Below are positions 36,023 through 42,518 of a stretch of DNA of 49,905 bases, in pieces. A model generated the notes under the pieces. It had not been told where the DNA came from. It was given only the letters and a program-made list of their open reading frames with translations, and ran no database searches. Within the stretch, counting starts at the first letter, position 1; each line of letters begins with the position of its first letter. The stretch lies in assembly GCA_041301185.1 (NCBI GenBank), contig JBFYSV010000252.1, forward strand, positions 1 through 49,905. The letters run 5' to 3'. Made by a program: the position numbers and the translations under genes. The DNA comes from JAQBDA01 sp041301185. Its GTDB lineage: Bacteria; Chloroflexota; Anaerolineae; Anaerolineales; UBA4823.

Positions 36023-37218
36023 GGGATGCTCGACTTGGGAAAACTCTCAGGATCAAATGGGATATCGACCTCTCCCGAGCCGGTAGAGATCATTGACTGG
36101 TAGCTATCCTCTAACGCCATTGCCTGGCTGAGGGCAGTAAATGCGGGGTGCACAACGGCTCTGCTGTTCTCAAGTTGGATAAGGCATCCCTGATCAGAAA
36201 GATGGATGTCGGTTAAGGCGGGTGGGTTAAGGCAACCGTAAAATGCTGCCCCGATATAGAGCTGAGATTTGATGATCTGGTATGCCTGGCTAAACCATTG
36301 AACTTGATCGTCCAGTGGATCAGGCATGCTTATGTCTGACACCAGGCGGGAAGGAATTCCCGAGATGGTTTCCATCTCAGGCCAGGAGAACCCGGTGAGC
36401 CAGATCATCCCATCGGCATGGTCATTTTCCAGCATGAGATTGCGTACCAGCTCGTAGCGGCGCAGGACCCGCAGCTCCGACTCCCAGGGTGCTGCCAGGG
36501 GCTCTCCGTGCAGGCTGGTCAAACGCAGGCTAACGACCGGGATGTGCCCGGCTGCGCCGGCCTCGTAGAGCCGGGCAAGAAACAACAAGTCATCCATATC
36601 ACCGGGGTTGTAAGGCGGGGTAAGTGGAACCAGCCCGGCAGCGACCAGGGCGATATCTTGTTGGGAGGCTGAGAGCTTTTGTGCAATCTTCTCGATAAGC
36701 TTCAGGTAAGCCAGGGGGTTTGCTTCAGCTCCCCAGCCCCGGCGGGTATTTGCCCCGGGGAAGAGCTCTACTGCTTTCAACGCTCCCGGGTAGAGACGGG
36801 CGAATTGCGCCACCAATCCGGAGGTCATCTCCGGGTCTGGCCCCTGCGGGGTGCTTGCCCATTTCGGCGGGTTGGTGATTGAGAGCAACACGCTTAGCCC
36901 GTTTTCTGCTGCGAAAGTCATGGATTTATTTAGCGGGCTAAGATCGAGGGTTTGGCTGGCTTCAGGCCATTGCTCCTGCCAGTTGAAATCGATGCCGATC
37001 CAGTCTAACCCGCTCTGGGCAGCGATATTCAAAGCGAAGTCGACTTCACGACCCCAGGGGTCAATCCGCATCCCATAACCGAATTTATTCGATTCAGGCA
37101 TATCGTTGGCAGCCGATGCCTGTCCAACGGTGCCGACCAGGAGGATAAACAGGCAGGCCAGGTAAAAGCAGGTCCGCATCCTCTGGTTGTGCAACCGTTT
37201 GGAGTTCAGAATAGCCAT
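36019..37218 (-). CDS. secreted glycosidase-fold protein, probably without catalytic acid
   Basis: About 399 residues with an N-terminal signal peptide (basic start, hydrophobic 17-31, cleavage after QASA at about 36). The rest looks like a (beta/alpha)8 glycosidase fold: GLDWIGIDFNWQ, VLLSITNPPKWAS and the strand-four region AVELFPGANTRRGWG. In GH5/GH39-like enzymes this last place reads E-x-W-N-E-P-N-x-x-x-x-W; here the acid/base glutamate is lost. PLTPPYNPGD also occurs, in similar form, in the cytosolic protein encoded at 38927-40303, so the two are paralogues. Start 37218 has AAGGGG upstream; the open frame reaches 37290 but overlaps another gene. A ligand-binding role is inferred. Confidence 0.65.
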   Translation of the reverse strand: MAILNSKRLHNQRMRTCFYLACLFILLVGTVGQASAANDMPESNKFGYGMRIDPWGREVDFALNIAAQSGLDWIGIDFNWQEQWPEASQTLDLSPLNKSMTFAAENGLSVLLSITNPPKWASTPQGPDPEMTSGLVAQFARLYPGALKAVELFPGANTRRGWGAEANPLAYLKLIEKIAQKLSASQQDIALVAAGLVPLTPPYNPGDMDDLLFLARLYEAGAAGHIPVVSLRLTSLHGEPLAAPWESELRVLRRYELVRNLMLENDHADGMIWLTGFSWPEMETISGIPSRLVSDISMPDPLDDQVQWFSQAYQIIKSQLYIGAAFYGCLNPPALTDIHLSDQGCLIQLENSRAVVHPAFTALSQAMALEDSYQSMISTGSGEVDIPFDPESFPKSSIP

Positions 37219-37226
37219 CTTGCCCC

Positions 37227-37451
37227 TTACATGGTATAGGCGGTGACCACACCCATGATCAGACCAGCCAGGAAGCCGCCCAGTGAGCAAAGGGCGGTGA
37301 TTCTTAATCCCGGGACAAGCCTGTCGCGCTGGAATAGTCCATAAATCGCCGGTACAATCCGGCGTAGCAATTGGGATTCGCTGAGCACCGGAATTATGAA
37401 CGACCAGAACGAAAGCTCCATTTGAAATGACAGCCGCTTGAGATTGACCAT
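37227..37451 (-). CDS. small membrane peptide of unknown function
   Basis: A 74-residue protein with a moderately hydrophobic N-terminal stretch (FWSFIIPVL) and a clear C-terminal transmembrane helix containing glycine spacing (SLGGFLAGLIMGVVTAYT). GGAAGGG precedes the ATG. It lies nine bases before the secreted glycosidase-fold gene start. No family is recognised. Confidence 0.6.
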   Translation of the reverse strand: MVNLKRLSFQMELSFWSFIIPVLSESQLLRRIVPAIYGLFQRDRLVPGLRITALCSLGGFLAGLIMGVVTAYTM

Positions 37452-37479
37452 AGCACCCTTCCTGGTAACCGGGATGAAT

Positions 37480-37734
37480 TTAACGGGAGGTTGTTACCTT
37501 GACGATCTTGCCGGTTGAGTCCACCACAACTCGCAAATATCGCGGCATGGACCTGGTACCATTTGCCGATTTGGCGGTTGCTTTGCCGCTGAATGTCAAT
37601 AAGTATCTTGGCAAGTCGCTGGTTGCCTGCCCCTGGGGGGGAGTTTGTTGGCGGACCTTGGGCTGGCAACCTTCAAATTCCGGGTAGCGCTTGTGTATCT
37701 GGGAAACAACCTGTTTAAGCAGCTTGGGATCCAT
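37480..37734 (-). CDS. 84-residue protein resembling the tail domain of the caspase-fold peptidase
   Basis: A soluble, basic protein. An N-terminal amphipathic helix (LKQVVSQIHKRYPEF) is followed by a loop and two predicted beta strands. The final 19 residues, ending VVVDSTGKIVKVTTSR, share 10 identities by eye with the final 19 of the peptidase encoded at 26148-28976 (LTLDARGKLVKLVVSR), and both proteins end in SR. Upstream similarity is weaker but follows the same order (helix, short Pro-containing turn, strand). It begins two bases after the ftsZ-like stop, so it is translationally coupled to it. Function unknown; adaptor, inhibitor or decoy substrate are all possible. Confidence 0.7.
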   Translation of the reverse strand: MDPKLLKQVVSQIHKRYPEFEGCQPKVRQQTPPQGQATSDLPRYLLTFSGKATAKSANGTRSMPRYLRVVVDSTGKIVKVTTSR

Positions 37735-37736
37735 CT

Positions 37737-38912
37737 TTATCCTGAATACCGCATTCGTTTGCGGAGAAATGCTGGTAGATCGATATCGTTTGCACTCGGT
37801 GAGGCGGTCAGCGGAGCCAGCGGTACATCCAGGGTGGGTTGTTCAGAGATCACCGGAGCCGGGCTGGGTTGTTGGATCGCGGGCTCAATCGGGCGAGATC
37901 TGGCAACCCCGGAGAGGGTTTCTTCCAGGGTCGGCGCTCCCAGACCGGTGATAATCAGGGTGACCTGGACTCGATCCTCCATACGCTCGTCGTTGATCAC
38001 GCCCATCACGATTTCCGTTTGGGAACAAGCCTGTTCTTGCAGCCGGGTGAGGGCAGCCTCGACTTCGAATAAGGTCAAGTCAGGACCGCCGGTAAAGTTA
38101 GCGATGATCCCGGCAGAGTGTTCCAGAGAAACCGACTCGAGCAAAGGATGGTGCAGCGCCTGGTCAACCGCTTTGTTAGCCTTGTCGTCTCCCTTGCCAT
38201 AACCGATGGACATCAAGGCGCCACCGCCCAGTTTCATCAGGCGGCGAATATGAGCGAAATCAACATTAATCAAACCGGGTTCGGTAACCAGCTCGGAGAT
38301 GCCCTGCACAGCCTGGCGCAGCACGTCATCCGCGAGGCGAAATGCCATCTCCAGGGGCAGGTTGCGGTCGGCAACGTACAGCAGGCGATCATTGGGAATG
38401 GATATCAGGGTATCTGTCTTTCTCTGCAATTGAGCCAGCCCCTCTGTGGCATTGCGCTGGCGGCGGCCCATCTCGAATAAAAAGGGCGTGGTGACAATCG
38501 CGATCGTCACCGCGTTGAGCTGGCGGGCGATCTCAGCGGCAACTGATATTGCCCCGGTGCCGGTGCCCCCGCCCATGCCAGCCGTCAGGAAGACCATATC
38601 CGCCCCAGTTAGAGATGCGGCGATCTCCCGGCTGCTCTCTTCGGCAGCGGCTTTTCCCAGGCGCGGGTCGCCACCTGCTCCCAAGCCGCGGGTGACGTGC
38701 GGTCCCAGCAAGATTTTCTTAGGTGCCGGGTTGGACTTTAAAACCTGCATATCTGTGTTGGCAGCGATAAATTCCACCCCGCTCATGCCAAGTTCCATCA
38801 TGCGCGTCACGGCATTGCTGCCCCCGCCACCTAACCCCAGCACTTTCAACACTGGCTGGTGGATGGAAATCGGAGCACTTTGGATTTCAGTTCTTTGGAG
38901 AATATCGCTCAT
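37737..38912 (-). CDS. FtsZ-family GTPase with altered T7 loop
   Basis: A tubulin-like GTPase of about 391 residues. It has GLGGGGSNAV, NTD and TRGLGAG motifs, the tubulin signature MGGGTGTG (113-120), IPNDRLL, and a C-terminal peptide DIDLPAFLRKR like the canonical FtsZ tail that binds FtsA/ZipA-type partners. The catalytic T7 loop reads NVDFAH (216-221): the second aspartate, Asp212 of E. coli FtsZ, is histidine (codon CAT at 38250-38252). That residue completes the GTPase site of the neighbouring subunit, so turnover should be impaired. No dcw cluster gene is nearby, so this is probably an accessory paralogue. Start ATG 38912 has GAGGCGA; an ATG at 38930 is possible. Confidence 0.88.
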   Translation of the reverse strand: MSDILQRTEIQSAPISIHQPVLKVLGLGGGGSNAVTRMMELGMSGVEFIAANTDMQVLKSNPAPKKILLGPHVTRGLGAGGDPRLGKAAAEESSREIAASLTGADMVFLTAGMGGGTGTGAISVAAEIARQLNAVTIAIVTTPFLFEMGRRQRNATEGLAQLQRKTDTLISIPNDRLLYVADRNLPLEMAFRLADDVLRQAVQGISELVTEPGLINVDFAHIRRLMKLGGGALMSIGYGKGDDKANKAVDQALHHPLLESVSLEHSAGIIANFTGGPDLTLFEVEAALTRLQEQACSQTEIVMGVINDERMEDRVQVTLIITGLGAPTLEETLSGVARSRPIEPAIQQPSPAPVISEQPTLDVPLAPLTASPSANDIDLPAFLRKRMRYSG

Positions 38913-38926
38913 GGTTCGCCTCGCAT

Positions 38927-40303
38927 TCATTCGGTATGTTGGGTTATAGCCTGTGGTGCAATACTTGTGCCAATTCCACCCAGGTGCTCCAGTGTGCAGC
39001 CTGCGCCGCGCAGCCAGGAAAGGTTGCTTTCAGTCAGATCAGGCTGCTCCCCGTAGATTGTTACCCGGGAAGCCAGGGCGGCTTCCTCCACAGAGAATCC
39101 AACCGTGGGGTGGTGCTGGCAGATGAACTGCCATAATTCTGCAGGCATCTCGTCACCTTCCGGGCAGGCGGCCTGGCAAGTGGTCTGGGGCAGCAACAGG
39201 TAATGGCTGATAGGCCGGGAGGAGATGGCGGTCTTCCCAGTGGATGTATGATTGGCAGTGGATGGAGAGATCTCACCTGTTGCATTGCTTTGCAATTGCC
39301 GTAAGGCAGAGACGATCGGCAGGTGGCTGCTGTCTGCCAGGTACCACGCCCGGCTGGCTTCTGCGCTACCCGGTCCTGTCGCCAATAACCAGAAGTTGCA
39401 CGCCAGCACATGGGCAGAAACTGGCCAGAGCGTATCCTTCTCCAGGGCTTTCTCCACCGGCATACCCGTCATCAGCCGGGCGATGTTCAGGTGGGTGGCG
39501 GTATGCGCATCGGGCTCCAGCTGTTGGCTGCTTTTTGGGGAGTTCGCTGCAGGAGGAAAGCCTGCTCCCAGCAGCAATACCGGTAGGGGGCTGCCAAGCT
39601 GCGCCTCGGCAATTGCCAGATACCAGTCGAAGATGTAAAACCCGCGCTGGTCCTCCTGCCCTGCAGGAGTGTGATAAGGCTTGGCTTGAGGCCAGCTCTC
39701 TGGTCCGCCGGCTCCCCAGCCCAACCGGCGTTCGTTGGTCCAGGCATATGCGCCCAGGACCAGGTTTTCAACCAGGGAGCTCTGTCCCCGGCGTTGGATG
39801 CCCTGCAAAGCAGCCCGCAGGAAGGCAGTATCCCAGTAATCCCCTCCGGGTTCGAGAGGCGGGGTAACCGGTTGCAGACCCGTTCGGACAGCCAGGTCGG
39901 CGACAGGCAAGAACAAATCCAAAAAACGTTCTACCAGGTCGCTCTGCGCCCAGGCATTGCCTGACCAGGCGCGGCGCAGGTTTGGACGATCGTACAATAC
40001 CACATAGCGCACACCCCATTCGGCGTACACATTGAACAGCAGGCTGAGATTGCTCAGCTCTGGTTTTCGAGTCAGGGGTAGGTGAAAATGGAGAACTGGC
40101 TCGATATTTGCATGGATCAGGCTACGGATAAAAAATTCAGGGATTGCCCGGTTGGATGGTGCGAGCAAGGTCAGCCAGGAGATCCCTGTGGATTTAAATT
40201 CCGGCAACCAGGCATGGATATCGATCTCCCGGTAGTGCAGGGTGTCTGGAAAGTAATGGAAGCCGAGTCTGGTGGTAGCCCGAGGTAAAAATTGTGTGCT
40301 CAT
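38927..40303 (-). CDS. cytosolic glycosidase-fold protein, probably without catalytic acid
   Basis: About 458 residues, no signal peptide. The N-terminal half looks like a TIM barrel: TRLGFHYFPD, GISWLTLLAP, IEPVLHFHLPLT, and YVVLYDRPNLRRAW, which aligns with the E-x-W-N-E-P-N-x4-W motif of GH5/GH39-like enzymes but has Asp-Arg in place of Asn-Glu. PVTPPLEPGGDYWD and RRLGWGAGGPESW recall features of the secreted paralogue (36019-37218). The C-terminal half carries an Ala/Ser-rich linker and an unassigned domain. ATG 40303 follows GGGAGAG and lies about 20 bases after the predicted sigma-54 transcription start; an ATG at 40339 would sit inside that promoter. It is the first gene of the long minus-strand operon. 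Confidence 0.65.
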   Translation of the reverse strand: MSTQFLPRATTRLGFHYFPDTLHYREIDIHAWLPEFKSTGISWLTLLAPSNRAIPEFFIRSLIHANIEPVLHFHLPLTRKPELSNLSLLFNVYAEWGVRYVVLYDRPNLRRAWSGNAWAQSDLVERFLDLFLPVADLAVRTGLQPVTPPLEPGGDYWDTAFLRAALQGIQRRGQSSLVENLVLGAYAWTNERRLGWGAGGPESWPQAKPYHTPAGQEDQRGFYIFDWYLAIAEAQLGSPLPVLLLGAGFPPAANSPKSSQQLEPDAHTATHLNIARLMTGMPVEKALEKDTLWPVSAHVLACNFWLLATGPGSAEASRAWYLADSSHLPIVSALRQLQSNATGEISPSTANHTSTGKTAISSRPISHYLLLPQTTCQAACPEGDEMPAELWQFICQHHPTVGFSVEEAALASRVTIYGEQPDLTESNLSWLRGAGCTLEHLGGIGTSIAPQAITQHTE

Positions 40304-40334
40304 GTCGCTCTCCCAATGATTGTGCAGGGAGTGA

Positions 40335-40350
40335 TGCAAGAAATATACCA
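40335..40350 (-). promoter_or_regulatory. candidate sigma-54 (-24/-12) promoter of the FtsZ/TPR/peptidase operon
   Basis: Read on the minus strand the site is TGGTATATTTCTTGCA. GG and GC are exactly 10 bases apart as in the consensus TGGCACG-N4-TTGCW. Only the fourth base of the -24 block (C to T) and nearby flexible bases differ. The predicted start, about 40324, leaves a 20-base leader with GGGAGAG before ATG 40303. The gene order and the nearby rpoN make it credible. Confidence 0.6.
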
Positions 40351-40361
40351 GCGGGGTTTCG

Positions 40362-40370
40362 TGATATAAT
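40362..40370 (+). promoter_or_regulatory. extended -10 promoter upstream of the first lipoprotein gene
   Basis: TGATATAAT matches the extended -10 form (TGnTATAAT) on the plus strand; no clear -35 box is seen. The leader to the lipoprotein ATG would be about 170 bases. I see no recognisable riboswitch or second gene in that leader. Confidence 0.4.
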
Positions 40371-40549
40371 AAATTAGCCAGGCAGAGTTATCCTTTCGCT
40401 GGCTTGGGGATTGAAGGAAAATCTGGCGGGCTTAGCGTCATACATTGATTGAATACCTGTGCAAGTTCCAGTGCGGTTGATTTTTTACTGAAACAATCCA
40501 TGTCAACGCGTACCATACCCGGATGCACGTATCAGCACGGGCAACATTG

Positions 40550-42106
40550 ATGAATACTCGACGGAACAGCCAGATTATTCTTATCACTGCCCTGGTTATA
40601 GTTTTATCAGCTTGCGGCTGGGGAGCCGAAAAACCGCCAACTCCTACAGGAACTTATCCGGTCGATCCAGTTTTCCAAATCTATTACAATCAGCTTGGCG
40701 GGCAAGCAACCCTTGGTCCGGCGATCTCCCCGGTATTTCGTGCTCGAGACAAAATCTACCAGTACGTGGTGGCAGGGCTTTTAGAGTACGATTCACAAGC
40801 CCCGGTCAATGACCGGGTCCGGTTGGCGTCCCTGGGACGTGATATGGGTGTCTCGGAGCATCCCGTAGACCATGCCGATGAGGCTGCCGGTCGTGTGGTG
40901 GATGGATACCTGATCTTCGACAAGTTCCTCCCCCTGTACGATAAGCTGGGGGGCGAGGCGGCAACCGGGAAACCCCTGACTGAAGTGTATAAAAATATCC
41001 AAAAAAATCGTTATGAGCAGTATTTCGAGAACCTGGGCTTTTACTGGTATGAAGGTGATGACCTGGATGCGGTTTACCTGCTGGCTTACGGAGACTGGAA
41101 ATGTGGCGGCCGGTGCCAGTATTCGGATGCGGGGAATAGCATCCCCGAGTTGCCTTCGAGCACGTTTGCACCTTTTCGCGAGAAGGCTGCTCAGCTTGGT
41201 CTGGAATTTACCGGCTATGCCCAGGCTCCGCCTCAGCTACGGCAGGATGGGCTGGTAGAACAGGCTTATGAAAACCTGATCATGCTGGTCAATCTGCAAT
41301 CGCCGCAAGAGGTGGGTTTATTACCGCTGCCAGAAATGGTTGGGATACTGCGCGAAGCCCCCAATAGCCCCCTGCCTGCCCCGGGTATGGAGTTTGTCAA
41401 AACTCAGGAAAACCTGGGGTATAACGTCCCCAGCCAATTTGCCGAGTACATCCGCTTGCATGGCGGGTTCGATTTTGTGGGTCTGCCTATTACTCACCTG
41501 GCCCGGCCTGATTCGCAGACGCTGGAGCAGTGTTTCAACAACCTGTGCCTGAGGGGCAAGGTAATGGAAGATGGCAGCATCCAGGTGCGCCCTATTCCCC
41601 TGGGGGCGCGACCGGAGCCGCAAGCGGGTGCCCTACCGGTTGGCCCGGCGGGCGCCTGGGATTTCACCATGCAGATGTGGGAGACTTATCCCCTGGTTGC
41701 CCCACAGCAGGAACAAGAGGTGGGCGTAATATTGATGAGCGGCGGCGAGCCGGTGCCCGGGATCAGCGTCGAGCTGACCTTGCGCCTGCCGGGGTCTGAA
41801 GAGCAGGTGTACCAGCTACCCCCTACCGATGAGAACGGTGAAACACAGCTCAGGCTCGAGCCGTTGATGGTGGAGAACGGCACCCTGGTGCCGTATAAAG
41901 CCTGCGCCCAGATCCAAAATGAGCAGAAGTTCTGTGTGATGGATAGTTTCCTGGTGTGGCAAACTGACTACGTCCAGATCGGTCAGCCGCTGCTGCCCGA
42001 GAAAACCAGCTACCTGCCGTTTGTTGTCAAGAATTTCCACCTGTATGTGCCGGCATTTCTCTCCCAGTACGTGACCTTCATGCCCTTTATTGGCAACGAT
42101 CGTTGA
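40550..42106 (+). CDS. lipoprotein with LGFP-like repeats (paralogue 1)
   Basis: About 518 residues. A lipoprotein signal peptide ends in the lipobox LSAC (about residue 22). The N-terminal half contains repeats of the type YNQLGGQATLGPAIS, YDKLGGEAATGKPLTE and RYEQYFENLGFYW, a pattern common in secreted Chloroflexota proteins and reminiscent of LGFP repeats. The C-terminal half (about 375-470) looks like an immunoglobulin-type beta domain (DFTMQMWETYP … GVILMSGGEP). The tail has three short aromatic-x-P motifs (YLPFVVK, YVPAFL, FMPFIG). ATG 40550 is preferred over 40523 because of the signal peptide. It resembles the next gene along most of its length. Function unknown; outer surface or wall binding is likely. 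Confidence 0.75.
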   Translation: MNTRRNSQIILITALVIVLSACGWGAEKPPTPTGTYPVDPVFQIYYNQLGGQATLGPAISPVFRARDKIYQYVVAGLLEYDSQAPVNDRVRLASLGRDMGVSEHPVDHADEAAGRVVDGYLIFDKFLPLYDKLGGEAATGKPLTEVYKNIQKNRYEQYFENLGFYWYEGDDLDAVYLLAYGDWKCGGRCQYSDAGNSIPELPSSTFAPFREKAAQLGLEFTGYAQAPPQLRQDGLVEQAYENLIMLVNLQSPQEVGLLPLPEMVGILREAPNSPLPAPGMEFVKTQENLGYNVPSQFAEYIRLHGGFDFVGLPITHLARPDSQTLEQCFNNLCLRGKVMEDGSIQVRPIPLGARPEPQAGALPVGPAGAWDFTMQMWETYPLVAPQQEQEVGVILMSGGEPVPGISVELTLRLPGSEEQVYQLPPTDENGETQLRLEPLMVENGTLVPYKACAQIQNEQKFCVMDSFLVWQTDYVQIGQPLLPEKTSYLPFVVKNFHLYVPAFLSQYVTFMPFIGNDR

Positions 42107-42135
42107 GAAATCCCGGCGACTGGACTTGAGCTCGG

Positions 42136-42176
42136 ACGGGCTGCTGCAACCACAGGCTGCACCAGCCCGTTTTTTT
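42136..42176 (+). terminator. intrinsic terminator after the first lipoprotein gene
   Basis: ACGGGCTG (42136-42143) pairs with CAGCCCGT (42163-42170) across an 18-20 base loop that can itself fold, followed by a run of seven T (42170-42176). It separates the two lipoprotein genes into different transcripts. Confidence 0.8.
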
Positions 42177-42305
42177 GCGCTTCTGCCCAAATTAAACACC
42201 GGATTCCAGGGGGAGAGAGGGGATAAATGTTAAGGAATCTCGTTGATCACCTTAAGAAATTGTTAGGTCTGGAGTGCAAGAGATATGCCAGAAAGTAGAA
42301 TCTTT

Positions 42306-42314
42306 TGGTATAAT
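42306..42314 (+). promoter_or_regulatory. extended -10 promoter upstream of the second lipoprotein gene
   Basis: TGGTATAAT matches the extended -10 form exactly. No -35 box is obvious. The leader would be about 200 bases, as for the first lipoprotein gene, which suggests the same layout at both paralogues. Confidence 0.45.
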
Positions 42315-42469
42315 CCGAAATAGCTAAATATTGCTATTATTGGTCGGTGCTTCAGAATCTTTTGCCCTCTGGGTGGCAATCATTTAAAGTTGAGGGGCAG
42401 TGTTGTACAGGAGGGATATCAAGAAGGGCAAGTGCAGCTTTCTAGTTGCTGTGTAGGATACTTGTAAAA

Positions 42470-42485
42470 AGGTCTAGACGTTGCA
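42470..42485 (+). promoter_or_regulatory. possible sigma-54 promoter upstream of the second lipoprotein gene
   Basis: AGGTCTAGACGTTGCA has GG and GC with the required 10-base spacing and a perfect TTGCA at -12; the -24 half is weak (AGGTC instead of TGGCA). The predicted start, about 42496, is 23 bases before the GTG at 42519, with GGTGGAG in between, the same geometry as at rpoN and the minus-strand operon. Confidence 0.4.
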
Positions 42486-42518
42486 TGTGATTTCGGTCAG
42501 GGTGGAGATAAATAGTGT

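Larger units (their letters stand above)
42107..42518 (+). other. 412-base gap between the two lipoprotein genes
   Basis: No credible gene. It holds, in order, a strong terminator (42136-42176), an extended -10 element (42306-42314), and a candidate sigma-54 promoter (42470-42485). The stretch 42315-42469 has no repeat, palindrome or riboswitch that I can recognise. Confidence 0.6.

Noticed and set aside
40396..40412. Sigma-54 promoter for the first lipoprotein gene (TGGCTTGGGGATTGA)
   Set aside because: The -24 half is acceptable, but the -12 position reads GA instead of GC, and the site is about 140 bases from the gene.
42315..42469. Riboswitch in the long leader of the second lipoprotein gene
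   Set aside because: I looked for c-di-GMP, cobalamin and similar conserved cores and found none. The length alone is not evidence.
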